Assembly (NCBI GenBank): GCA_028715865.1
Contig: JAQUQY010000004.1
Location: forward strand, 1 to 19,508
Length of the DNA stretch: 19,508 nucleotides
Source of the DNA: Syntrophales bacterium
GTDB taxonomy: Bacteria > Desulfobacterota > Syntrophia > Syntrophales > UBA2210
Direction of reading: 5' to 3'
Shown: one piece after another, positions 8,594 through 15,914 of the stretch
Numbering within the stretch: position 1 is the stretch's first letter
Layout: each line of letters opens with the position of its first letter
Notes under the pieces: generated by a model
Database searches by the model: none
Told to the model about the DNA's origin: nothing
The model's input: only the letters and a program-made list of their open reading frames with translations
Made by a program: the position numbers and the translations under genes

Positions 8594-9369
8594 CGGTACC
8601 TCACATTCATAAGAAACAATCCTCCGGGGGGCGCCGTCATGCCGGCGAGCTTCCGGTCCCGTGACTCCAGTATAGACCGGAACCCGTCAGGAGTCGCTCT
8701 GCCCCTTCCCACAGTGACGAGAGTTCCAACGATAGATCTTACCATGTGCCTGAGAAACCCGTCAGCCTCTATCTCAAATGTGACAAGATCCCCTTCACGG
8801 GCGAAACCGGCCCTGGTCACTGTGCGGACCGCACTTGACGTACAGCTCCCGGTTGAGCGGAAAGCGCCGAAATCATTGCTGCCCCTTATGAATTCAGCAG
8901 CCTCGTTCATGATGTTCATGTCCAGGGGATCTGGTATGTGCCAGGAGCGGTTGTGATTAAGAGGCGACCTTACCGGACTGTTGTATATCAGGTAATGGTA
9001 TTCCTTCGATATAGCATTAAAGCGGGAGTGAAAGCTTTCATCAACCTCTTCAATGGCGCGTACCGCGATATCAAAGGGCAGGAGGCTGTTCATTCCCCGC
9101 AGGATGTTCAATGTCGGCAAACTTGAGCCCGTTTTGAAATTGGCGACCTGGTTTAAGGCGTGAACGCCAGCGTCTGTTCTCCCAGATCCAATAAGGCGGA
9201 TTTCTTCCTGGAGAATCTTCCCGGCCGCGGCTTCGAGAAGCCCCTGAATGGTCACCCCTCCAGCCTGTCTCTGCCATCCCAGGTATGAGGTTCCTTCGTA
9301 TTCAACAATTATCCTGATATTTCTGATAATCCACGCCCCCCGGTCAGCAACTTGTAGATAAAGGCCCAA
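8590..9369 (-). CDS. truA: tRNA pseudouridine(38-40) synthase
   Basis: TruA isomerises uridines 38-40 in the tRNA anticodon arm. The catalytic motif GSGRTDAGVHALNQV contains the expected Asp, and the family segments IIVEYEGTSYLGWQRQ, EYHYLIYN and GFLRHMVRSIVGTL are all present. The start is unclear: the first usable codon is a TTG at 9369 (259 aa), but family members normally begin just before RNIRIIVEYEG, near 9330, where the codons are ATT ATC behind a run of six G. No ATG or GTG exists in frame there. The stop overlaps the TTG start of mutL by four bases. Confidence 0.95.
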   Translation of the reverse strand: MGLYLQVADRGAWIIRNIRIIVEYEGTSYLGWQRQAGGVTIQGLLEAAAGKILQEEIRLIGSGRTDAGVHALNQVANFKTGSSLPTLNILRGMNSLLPFDIAVRAIEEVDESFHSRFNAISKEYHYLIYNSPVRSPLNHNRSWHIPDPLDMNIMNEAAEFIRGSNDFGAFRSTGSCTSSAVRTVTRAGFAREGDLVTFEIEADGFLRHMVRSIVGTLVTVGRGRATPDGFRSILESRDRKLAGMTAPPGGLFLMNVRYR

Positions 9370-9447
9370 CCCTTTTCTCTTTGCTGATTGACTGTGGCTT
9401 ATGATCAGCGCGTGCAGAGTTAACCATAATAAACGAGAAGGTATTAC

Positions 9448-10626
9448 TCAATCCTCAAGAGCCACAATAGAAGGAAGCCGTTTGCCCTCAAGAAGCCATA
9501 GAGACGCGCCTCCTCCCGTCGAAATGAAGGTCATGCTTTCCGTTTTGCCAGCGTGATGAACTGCCACGTCGGTATCTCCGCCGCCTATTATGGTAAGGGC
9601 GTGCAGGTCAGCAATGGCGTTAACCATGGCGTATGTGCCCCTCGAAAAGGGATCCACTTCAAAAACACCCATGGGGCCGTTCCATACCACCGTTTTAGCG
9701 TCGCTCAGAGCTGACTTGAATAGCAGTGATGTCGCGGGCCCGATGTCCAGGCCCATCCACCCCTTGGGAATTTCCTGAACGGGCACTATTTTTGTGACTG
9801 CCGCGTGATCGATAGCCTGGGCAATGACACAGTCAACGGGGAAATACATCTTGACGCCCCTCTCGCGTGCCGAAGCAATACCACGGCGGGCCAATTCGAC
9901 TAGATCCTCTTCCAGCAGGGAGTTTCCCACTTCATGGCCCATTGCCTTTAGAAATGTAAAGGCCATGCCGCCGCCTATTATCATCTTGTCAACCCGTCCC
10001 ACCAGGTTTTCGATGGCTCCAAGCTTGTCGGACACTTTAGCGCCGCCCACAACGGCCACGAAAGGCCTTGCGGGGTTCTTCAGAACTGTTTCGAAATAGT
10101 TAAGTTCCTTCTCCACAAGCAACCCTATGCCTCGCTCCTTTACGTGGCGCAGGATAGCCACGTTTGAAGCATGGCTTCTGTGCGCGTTGCCGAAGGCGTC
10201 GTTTATGTAAACGTCGGCATATCCTGCCAGCTCCCTGGCGAAGTCATCTTCATTATTCGTTTCCTCCCTGTGGAATCTGAGATTTTCCAGCATGGTCACC
10301 GATCCGGGTTTCAATGTTTCAATAAAAAGGCCAACATCTTCACCGACGCAGTCGGGGAGCATTGTCACTTCCCTTCCCAGCAGTTCCGAAAGGCGATTCG
10401 CCACGGGGGCAAGGCTCAGTCTGGGTACAACGGCGCCCTTCGGGCGGCCCAGGTGGGAAATGATGATAATTATGGCGCCGTGATCCAGGGCGTATGATAT
10501 TGTGGGAATTGAAGCCCTGATTCTCCTGTCATCCACTATATCCAGATTTTCGTCGAGGGGAACGTTATAATCAAAGCGGCAAAGCACTCTCTTTTTATCA
10601 AGATCAAAGTCCCTAATGGTTCTCAT
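9448..10626 (-). CDS. pgk: phosphoglycerate kinase
   Basis: Pgk interconverts 1,3-bisphosphoglycerate and 3-phosphoglycerate with ATP formation in glycolysis and gluconeogenesis. The 392 residues are full length. Recognised segments in order are RFDYNVPLD, SHLGRPKG, LENLRFHREE, VGGAKVSDKLGAI, GGGMAFTFLKAMG, VVWNGPMGVFE, GGGDTDVAVHHAG and STGGGASLWLLEGK. The ATG at 10626 follows an AAAGGA ribosome site. Two small departures from common sequences are GGGDTD for GGGDS, and Trp in SLWLLEGK where Glu is usual; neither is a known catalytic residue. It stands alone here, with no gap, tpiA or eno in the window. Confidence 0.97.
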   Translation of the reverse strand: MRTIRDFDLDKKRVLCRFDYNVPLDENLDIVDDRRIRASIPTISYALDHGAIIIIISHLGRPKGAVVPRLSLAPVANRLSELLGREVTMLPDCVGEDVGLFIETLKPGSVTMLENLRFHREETNNEDDFARELAGYADVYINDAFGNAHRSHASNVAILRHVKERGIGLLVEKELNYFETVLKNPARPFVAVVGGAKVSDKLGAIENLVGRVDKMIIGGGMAFTFLKAMGHEVGNSLLEEDLVELARRGIASARERGVKMYFPVDCVIAQAIDHAAVTKIVPVQEIPKGWMGLDIGPATSLLFKSALSDAKTVVWNGPMGVFEVDPFSRGTYAMVNAIADLHALTIIGGGDTDVAVHHAGKTESMTFISTGGGASLWLLEGKRLPSIVALED

Positions 10627-10657
10627 TCCTCGCTTCCTTTCAACTCATCAGAATAAT

Positions 10658-11158
10658 TTAATCTTTTCTCTTTTCTACTATGGATACCACGGAAAAGGCC
10701 GCAATGCCTTCACCGCGCCCTATGAACCCCATCCCCTCGTTAGTAGTAGCCTTGACGCTTACCCTGTCCTGGCTCACTTTCAACACCCTGGCTATCTTTC
10801 CTTCCATTTCAGCAATGTGGCCGCCAAGACGGGGTGCTTCGAGGACGACAGTGGCATCCACATTGTGTACTTCATAACCCTTTTCTCCTATTACAGAGAG
10901 TATTTTTTCAAGCAGAATAACGCTGGAAATATCTTTCCAGGCCATATTGTCATCGGGAAAGTGCTTCCCAAGGTCGCCTGCTCCGGCCGCCCCGAGCATG
11001 GCGTCCCCGATGGCGTGAAGCAGAACGTCCGCGTCGGAATGTCCCAGCAGGCCTTTGTCGCAGTCAATCTCAAGGCCGCCGAGAAAGAGCTTCCTGCCCT
11101 CCACCAGGCGATGGCTGTCGTATCCAAACCCTACACGCTGATTACGGAGAAAATCCAT
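10658..11158 (-). CDS. ispF: 2-C-methyl-D-erythritol 2,4-cyclodiphosphate synthase
   Basis: IspF cyclises CDP-methylerythritol phosphate in the MEP pathway to isoprenoid precursors, releasing CMP. At 166 residues it is a single-domain IspF, not an IspDF fusion. Zinc ligands and active-site residues are seen in GYDSHRL (Asp-x-His) and GLLGHSDADVLLHAIGDA, with GDLGKHFPD after them and ATTNEGMGFIGRGEGIAA near the C-terminus. An AGGG ribosome site lies five bases before the ATG. It follows ispD by 77 bases on the same strand, the usual order of this pair. Confidence 0.97.
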   Translation of the reverse strand: MDFLRNQRVGFGYDSHRLVEGRKLFLGGLEIDCDKGLLGHSDADVLLHAIGDAMLGAAGAGDLGKHFPDDNMAWKDISSVILLEKILSVIGEKGYEVHNVDATVVLEAPRLGGHIAEMEGKIARVLKVSQDRVSVKATTNEGMGFIGRGEGIAAFSVVSIVEKRKD

Positions 11159-11235
11159 TAAAACCCTGTTTCGTTGTCTTTATCCGGCAGGAATTATTGT
11201 AAAAATATCGGCAATGGATCCCGAGAAAATCATTT

Positions 11236-11976
11236 TTATGAATTACGGCCACCCCCGGACCTCCTCAACTTCAGCAGAGCCTCCGCCACGACCAGGTCTC
11301 CCTCCATGGTGATTTTCAAGTTATCCCTTGCCCCCTCTATCATTGTTACCGGAAAACCGATTCTCTCAACGAGAACAGCGTCGTCGGTTCCGTAGTAACC
11401 GTCACTAAAAGCCTTCTCATAGGCCTTTTTAATTATATTGGCGTGAAACACCTGTGGAGTCTGCACAAACCACAGCCCATCCCGCTCCACGGCGCCAACT
11501 ATCCTGTTACTGGAATCCACGCTCTTGAGGGTATCCGTCACCGGGGTACCGACTGCTACGGCGCCCCGAATCCGTCCTTCTCTTATTGAAAGATCTATAA
11601 GATCACCCGTGACGAGGGGTCGAACCCCGTCGTGAACAGCGACGATTTCAACATTATTACCGATAGCGGCAAGGGCGTTGTTGACTGAATCCTGCCTCGT
11701 GGCGCCTCCCGGCCTGACATCAAGAATCTTTGTAAACCTGTACTTATTGTAGGCTTCCCGAAAGAGTCCGCCCCGGTCCTTCTCCGGAACAACAATGATT
11801 ATTCCGGTCACACATGAGGACTCTTCAAAAGCAAGGAGTGTTCTGACTAGAACGGGAACTTTGTCGAGCAGCCTGTACTGCTTTGGTATCTTGCCCGCCA
11901 TTCTGCTTCCGGCGCCGCCCGCCACCACTATGGCAACCACTTCCGAATGGCTGTTTTCAGTTTCTTTTCTTTTCAT
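11236..11976 (-). CDS. ispD: 2-C-methyl-D-erythritol 4-phosphate cytidylyltransferase
   Basis: IspD joins MEP to CTP, giving CDP-methylerythritol in the MEP pathway. The CTP-binding loop AGGAGSRMAGKIPKQY is at about residues 19-34. VHDGVRPLV, AVGTPVTDTLK, TPQVFHANIIKKAYEKA, TDDAVLVERIG and DNLKITMEGDL follow in family order. The 246 residues are slightly longer than usual because of about twelve polar residues before VVAIVVAGG. The ATG at 11976 has no clear ribosome site; a GTG at residue 13 is the alternative. The 113-base leader carries a nested hairpin (12041-12081). Confidence 0.96.
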   Translation of the reverse strand: MKRKETENSHSEVVAIVVAGGAGSRMAGKIPKQYRLLDKVPVLVRTLLAFEESSCVTGIIIVVPEKDRGGLFREAYNKYRFTKILDVRPGGATRQDSVNNALAAIGNNVEIVAVHDGVRPLVTGDLIDLSIREGRIRGAVAVGTPVTDTLKSVDSSNRIVGAVERDGLWFVQTPQVFHANIIKKAYEKAFSDGYYGTDDAVLVERIGFPVTMIEGARDNLKITMEGDLVVAEALLKLRRSGGGRNS

Positions 11977-12040
11977 TATGCTGATCGAAATACCCCAATC
12001 ACCGACACCACCTCACCGGCGTGACAGTTATAGAGCAAGG

Positions 12041-12081
12041 AAAGGCGTCAGCTGGGGAATTCATGCCCAGTGGCCGCCTTT
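12041..12081. other. nested hairpin in the yacL-ispD intergenic region
   Basis: A perfect 7-base outer stem (AAAGGCG at 12041-12047 with CGCCTTT at 12075-12081) encloses a perfect 5-base inner stem (CTGGG at 12052-12056 with CCCAG at 12066-12070) and a 9-base loop. The element starts nine bases past the yacL-like stop codon. On the plus strand it is followed by TTGGTTT, and on the minus (sense) strand by CCTTGCTC, so neither reading is a classic terminator. In the minus-strand transcript it would sit in the ispD leader, where it could attenuate, stabilise or mark a processing point. Confidence 0.45.
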
Positions 12082-12089
12082 TTGGTTTA

Positions 12090-13100
12090 TCAGCTGGAAT
12101 TATCGTTCCTGACGTTGGAAAAAATCATCCTGCCGGCTGTCGTCTGCAGGACGCTGGTGACTATCACTTCCACATTCTGCTTATGGTAGCGAAGCCCGCC
12201 TTCAACGATAACCATGGTTCCGTCGTCCAGATAGGCCACACCCTGACCGGGCTCTTTTCCTTCCTTTATGACCTTGACAAACATTGACTCCCCCGGAAGA
12301 ACAAGGGGCTTCAACGCATTGGCAAGATCATTTACGTTGAGGGCTTTCACGCCCTGCAATTCAGCGATTTTATTAAGATTATAGTCGTTGGTCACAACTA
12401 CGCCGTCACGCTTTTTCGCCAAGGCCACAAGCTTGGCGTCCACGCCTTTCAGTTTGGGAAAATCTATGTCCGAGATTTCTATGGTAATGCCCGAGCTGTT
12501 TTTCATGCGGTTAAGAACTTCAAGTCCCCGCCTTCCCCGGGATCGCTTGATTGAATCCGAGGAATCGGCTATCAACTGAAGCTCATCGAGAACAAACCTC
12601 GGGACCGTAAGTGTTCCTTCGACGAACCCTGTGTCACATATGTCGGCGAACCTTCCATCTATAATGACACTGGTGTCGAGTATCTTGCAGTTAATCTCCT
12701 TGCTGCCATGAGTCGAAGAGTTTCGGCCGTAGGAAGTTACTTCTCTTCCTTTTTTCGAACCTATGCTAAGGCCTATGTATCCGAGGGTAATGAAAATAAA
12801 AATGTTCAGGTATCGCCAGGGAATGTATGTTTGTTCTCCCGCAAAAGAGATGTTTCGCAGCCCTCTCATGGAGAGATATGCCAGGGAGAGACCAATGGCA
12901 AGGCCTGTGATGCCGCCAAGAAACATGTCAAGGGGAACGTCCCGAAGAGTTTTTTCTATAGTCAGGACCATGATGGCGACCCAGGCGCCGATGACGAAAC
13001 CCGCCAGAGAAATGGGGAAATTATAATAATTATTTAGTGCGAAATAACCAATGATGGAACATACCACGATGAAAATTGACCTAATCGTGATGATTAACAT
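12090..13100 (-). CDS. membrane-anchored PIN-TRAM domain protein (YacL family)
   Basis: The protein starts with about four hydrophobic helices (roughly residues 1-115), such as IRSIFIVVCSIIGYFAL and NIFIFITLGYIGLSIG. A PIN-fold domain follows (KILDTSVIIDGRFADI, VLDELQLIADS, VDAKLVALAKK, VVVTNDYNLNKIAEL) with conserved acidic residues as in metal-dependent nucleases. A C-terminal TRAM domain (MFVKVIKEGKEPGQGVAYL, GTMVIVEGG) is a predicted nucleic-acid-binding fold. The same domain order is found in Bacillus YacL, whose gene also precedes ispD-ispF; the cellular role is not established. The ATG at 13100 (336 aa) is preferred because it begins the first membrane helix and has a G-rich ribosome site. 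The frame extends to 13154 with unlikely extra residues. Confidence 0.92.
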   Translation of the reverse strand: MLIITIRSIFIVVCSIIGYFALNNYYNFPISLAGFVIGAWVAIMVLTIEKTLRDVPLDMFLGGITGLAIGLSLAYLSMRGLRNISFAGEQTYIPWRYLNIFIFITLGYIGLSIGSKKGREVTSYGRNSSTHGSKEINCKILDTSVIIDGRFADICDTGFVEGTLTVPRFVLDELQLIADSSDSIKRSRGRRGLEVLNRMKNSSGITIEISDIDFPKLKGVDAKLVALAKKRDGVVVTNDYNLNKIAELQGVKALNVNDLANALKPLVLPGESMFVKVIKEGKEPGQGVAYLDDGTMVIVEGGLRYHKQNVEVIVTSVLQTTAGRMIFSNVRNDNSS

Positions 13101-13181
13101 CCTACCCCCCTTCATGAAGATAGTTAAGGCGGACAGCGGACAGCAGATTGTCAAAGAACGTTGATTTATCTATGATAAAGG

Positions 13182-13664
13182 TCACATGGCGAATATGGCA
13201 TTCAGATCCTTTTCCACCAGTTCCTGTTTGCAGCGCCGAGCTATGGATATTTCCATAACAAGAAGGTTTTTCGCTATATCCATCATTTTTCTCTCACCAA
13301 AGGAGAGATCCTTGTCGAGTTTGAGAATTAGAAGATCCCGCAGGACCTCGGCAATTTCGTAAACCGATCCGGTTTTTATCTTTTCCCAGTATTCCTTGTA
13401 TCTTTTGTTCCAGGTCTGCCTATCGACGGTTACTTTTCTTTCCTTGAGAATTTCGTATACCCGGGGTATGTCATTCTCGGAAATCACTTCACGCAAGCCG
13501 ACGGAATCGGCGCCGTTTTCCGGAATCATGATTTTCGCGTTGTTGCCCAGAATTTTAATGATATAGAACGACTGCTCACACCCCATGATTTCTTTTGTTT
13601 CAATGTTCTCAATGACCCCCACACCTTGGGCGGGATAGACGGCCATGTCGCCTATTTTAAACAT
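13182..13664 (-). CDS. carD: CarD/CdnL family transcription regulator
   Basis: CarD/CdnL proteins bind the RNA polymerase beta subunit and stabilise open complexes, notably at rRNA promoters in mycobacteria and myxobacteria. The N-terminal RNA-polymerase-interaction domain begins with MFKIGDMAVYPAQGVGVI, almost a family consensus. The C-terminal half is helical and basic (TWNKRYKEYWEKIKTGS, LILKLDKDLSFGERKMM). The ATG at 13664 gives 160 aa and matches the family start; a GTG at 13682 would add six residues. A promoter lies just upstream, divergent from the EF-G-like gene. CarD beside ispD-ispF is also seen in mycobacteria, although there without the PIN-TRAM gene between. Confidence 0.95.
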   Translation of the reverse strand: MFKIGDMAVYPAQGVGVIENIETKEIMGCEQSFYIIKILGNNAKIMIPENGADSVGLREVISENDIPRVYEILKERKVTVDRQTWNKRYKEYWEKIKTGSVYEIAEVLRDLLILKLDKDLSFGERKMMDIAKNLLVMEISIARRCKQELVEKDLNAIFAM

Positions 13665-13701
13665 TTCCACCGGGTACCTCACGTTTTTTAAACAGTGGGC
13701 C

Positions 13702-13730
13702 TACATAACACGTTTTTTCATAATAGTCAA
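13702..13730 (-). promoter_or_regulatory. predicted sigma70-type promoter for carD
   Basis: On the minus strand TTGACT (13725-13730) and TATGTA (13702-13707) are separated by 17 bases. The -35 box has five of six consensus bases; the -10 keeps the leading TAT only. The predicted start point lies about 30 bases before the carD ATG. It would be the entry point for the carD-yacL-ispD-ispF series. Confidence 0.45.
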
Positions 13731-13757
13731 TAAGTTCCCTTAAAACACAAATTTATC

Positions 13758-13793
13758 TTGACTTGAAAAGAGCATCTACGTTAGAGACTCTCT
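13758..13793 (+). promoter_or_regulatory. candidate promoter and small palindrome before the EF-G-like gene
   Basis: TTGACT (13758-13763) is a good -35 box on the plus strand, but the hexamer 17 bases on, TTAGAG, is a poor -10. The 11-base palindrome AGAGACTCTCT (13783-13793) overlaps that position and could be a protein-binding site. The assignment depends mainly on the -35 and on the divergent layout. Confidence 0.3.
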
Positions 13794-13824
13794 CTGCATA
13801 AAAGCTCCCCAGAAAGGAAATATC

Positions 13825-15912
13825 ATGGCGAAACACGACTCCAACTCATTGAGAAATATCGCTATTGTCGGTCACGGCGGAACCGGAAAGACATCCCTGT
13901 GTGAATCCTTTCTCCTGGTCGGCGGCAAGTCTGACAAACCCGGAAGAGTGGATGAGGGGTCATCCAGCCTCGATTACGAACCGGAAGAGCATAAGCGACG
14001 CATCTCGATCAGCTCAGCTGTCAGCAGTTTCGAATGGAACAAATGCAGAATCAATTTCCTCGACACCCCCGGCGACGCGAACTTCGCCATGGATACCAGA
14101 AACTGCCTTAGAGCAGTGGACAGTGCCGTTGTTGTTGTTGATTCCGTGGGAGGCGCAGAATTTCAGACAGAAAAGGTATGGGAGTATTCCAACGAGCTTA
14201 AAATTCCCCGAATAGTATACATAAGCAAGATGGATCGCGAACGGGCGAATTTTCAGGCGGCCCTGGACAGTATTCAGGATAGTCTCGGAAAGAAAGTGAC
14301 CCCCCTCTTCCTCCCTTTGGGCCAGGAGGAATCCTTCAAGGGATTGGTGGATCTAATAGAAATGAAAGCCCTGATGTTTGATGAAGCGAAGGGCAAGATA
14401 AAGCGCGATGAGATCCCGGATGACATGTCGGAAGCCGCCGCCTCCAGCCGGGAAGCCATGGTGGAAGACGTTGCCGAATGCGACGAAGCTCTGATGGACA
14501 AATACCTGGAAGAGGGTTCCCTTTCGCCTGAGGAGATCAAGACAGGCCTGCGGCGGGGCGTGGCCTCCGGCGACATTATTCCCGCGGTGTGCGGATGCTC
14601 TCTCAAAAACCTGGGTACCGCGGCGCTTATGAACATGCTTACTGATTATCTGCCCTCTCCACTGGATCGGGGTTCCCATGTCGGCACAAACCCTAAAACC
14701 GGTGAAGAAGAAATCCGTACTCCTGAAGTGGACAGCCCCTTTTCGGCCATGGTTTTCAAAACGATAGCCGATCCATACGCTGGAAAGCTTACGGTCTTTC
14801 GTGTCTATTCCGGAACGCTCAGGGCGGACTCCACCTTTTACAACAGCTCCAGGAACACAACAGAAAAGTGTGGAGCTATTTTCTACCTGGAAGGGAAAAA
14901 CCAGAAGCCAGCCGAATCGTTGATTCCAGGAGACATCGCCGCCATGGCGAAATTGAAGGAAACCTCAACGGGAGACACTCTCTGTGAAGAGAAGGCGCCT
15001 ATTTTGTACGAGAAGGCGGCTTCAGCCAATCCTGTATGCTCCTACGCCATTCACCCGAAATCCAAGGGTGACGAAGATAAACTCTTTTCATCGCTTAATC
15101 GTCTCATTGAGGAAGATGCCACCCTGAACCTCCGACGGGATGACCAGACAAGAGAAATGATACTTTCCGGCATGGGGCAGGTGCATATAGATGTAACCCT
15201 TGAAAAAATGAAGCGGAAATTCGGTGTCGATGTGACCCTGAAGCAGCCCAAGGTTCCCTACAAGGAAACTATCAAGGGAAAGGCAAGGGTACAGGGCAAG
15301 TACAAAAAGCAGTCTGGAGGCAGGGGCCAGTATGGTGATACCTGGCTGGAGATTGAGCCGACGGAACGGGGGGCAGGATTTGAATTTGTCGATGCCATAG
15401 TGGGTGGCGTTGTTCCCAGGAATTACATTCCCGCCGTGGAGAAGGGAATAGTGGAGGCCATGGCCGACGGAATTGTCGCGGGGTATCCCGTGGTGGATGT
15501 AAAGGTGGCACTGGTGGATGGCTCCTACCACACTGTGGACTCATCGGAGATGGCCTTTAAAATAGCTGGTTCCATGGGTTTCAAGAAGGGTTTTGAACAA
15601 TCACAGCCCACCCTTCTCGAACCAATCATGAATATTGAAATTGAAGTGCCCGATGAATACATGGGCGATGTCATCGGCGACCTGAACAGCAGGCGCGGCC
15701 GCGTACTGGGGATGGATAAGCGCGGTCCCAACCAGGTTGTAAAGGGGCAGGTGCCCTATTCTGAAATTCTTTCCTACGCAGCGGAACTTACATCAATTAC
15801 GAGCGGCAGGGGTGTTTTTTCCTTTGAGTTTTCCCATTACGATGAGGTGCCGGCTCACCTTCAGGAAAAAATAATAGCCGAGGCCGCCAAGGAAAGGGAC
15901 AAGGAAGAATAG
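13825..15912 (+). CDS. elongation factor G-like GTPase (EF-G paralogue)
   Basis: The 695 residues have the five-domain EF-G layout: GTPase domain (about 1-270), beta-barrel domain II (from FSAMVFKTIADPYAGKLT), then domains III, IV and V, with the domain IV loop near QSGGRGQYGDTW and domain V ending FSFEFSHYDEVP. The GTPase motifs differ from canonical EF-G. The P-loop is GHGGTGKTS (16-24), not AHIDAGKTT. Switch I reads RRISI (58-62) instead of RGITI. The G3 motif is DTPGD (80-84), with Asp84 where translational GTPases have the catalytic His. G4 is SKMD (134-137) for NKMD. It is therefore probably an EF-G2-type paralogue whose role (translocation, recycling or other) is unknown. The ATG follows AAAGGA by six bases. 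Confidence 0.9.
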   Translation: MAKHDSNSLRNIAIVGHGGTGKTSLCESFLLVGGKSDKPGRVDEGSSSLDYEPEEHKRRISISSAVSSFEWNKCRINFLDTPGDANFAMDTRNCLRAVDSAVVVVDSVGGAEFQTEKVWEYSNELKIPRIVYISKMDRERANFQAALDSIQDSLGKKVTPLFLPLGQEESFKGLVDLIEMKALMFDEAKGKIKRDEIPDDMSEAAASSREAMVEDVAECDEALMDKYLEEGSLSPEEIKTGLRRGVASGDIIPAVCGCSLKNLGTAALMNMLTDYLPSPLDRGSHVGTNPKTGEEEIRTPEVDSPFSAMVFKTIADPYAGKLTVFRVYSGTLRADSTFYNSSRNTTEKCGAIFYLEGKNQKPAESLIPGDIAAMAKLKETSTGDTLCEEKAPILYEKAASANPVCSYAIHPKSKGDEDKLFSSLNRLIEEDATLNLRRDDQTREMILSGMGQVHIDVTLEKMKRKFGVDVTLKQPKVPYKETIKGKARVQGKYKKQSGGRGQYGDTWLEIEPTERGAGFEFVDAIVGGVVPRNYIPAVEKGIVEAMADGIVAGYPVVDVKVALVDGSYHTVDSSEMAFKIAGSMGFKKGFEQSQPTLLEPIMNIEIEVPDEYMGDVIGDLNSRRGRVLGMDKRGPNQVVKGQVPYSEILSYAAELTSITSGRGVFSFEFSHYDEVPAHLQEKIIAEAAKERDKEE

Positions 15913-15914
15913 CT

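Noticed and set aside
10616..11161. Plus-strand open frame of 181 codons covering ispF
   Set aside because: It lies almost exactly antisense to ispF, which has all its catalytic motifs.
13825..15912. Calling this gene the canonical fusA
   Set aside because: The GTPase motifs differ from canonical EF-G and there is no rpsL-rpsG-tuf context.
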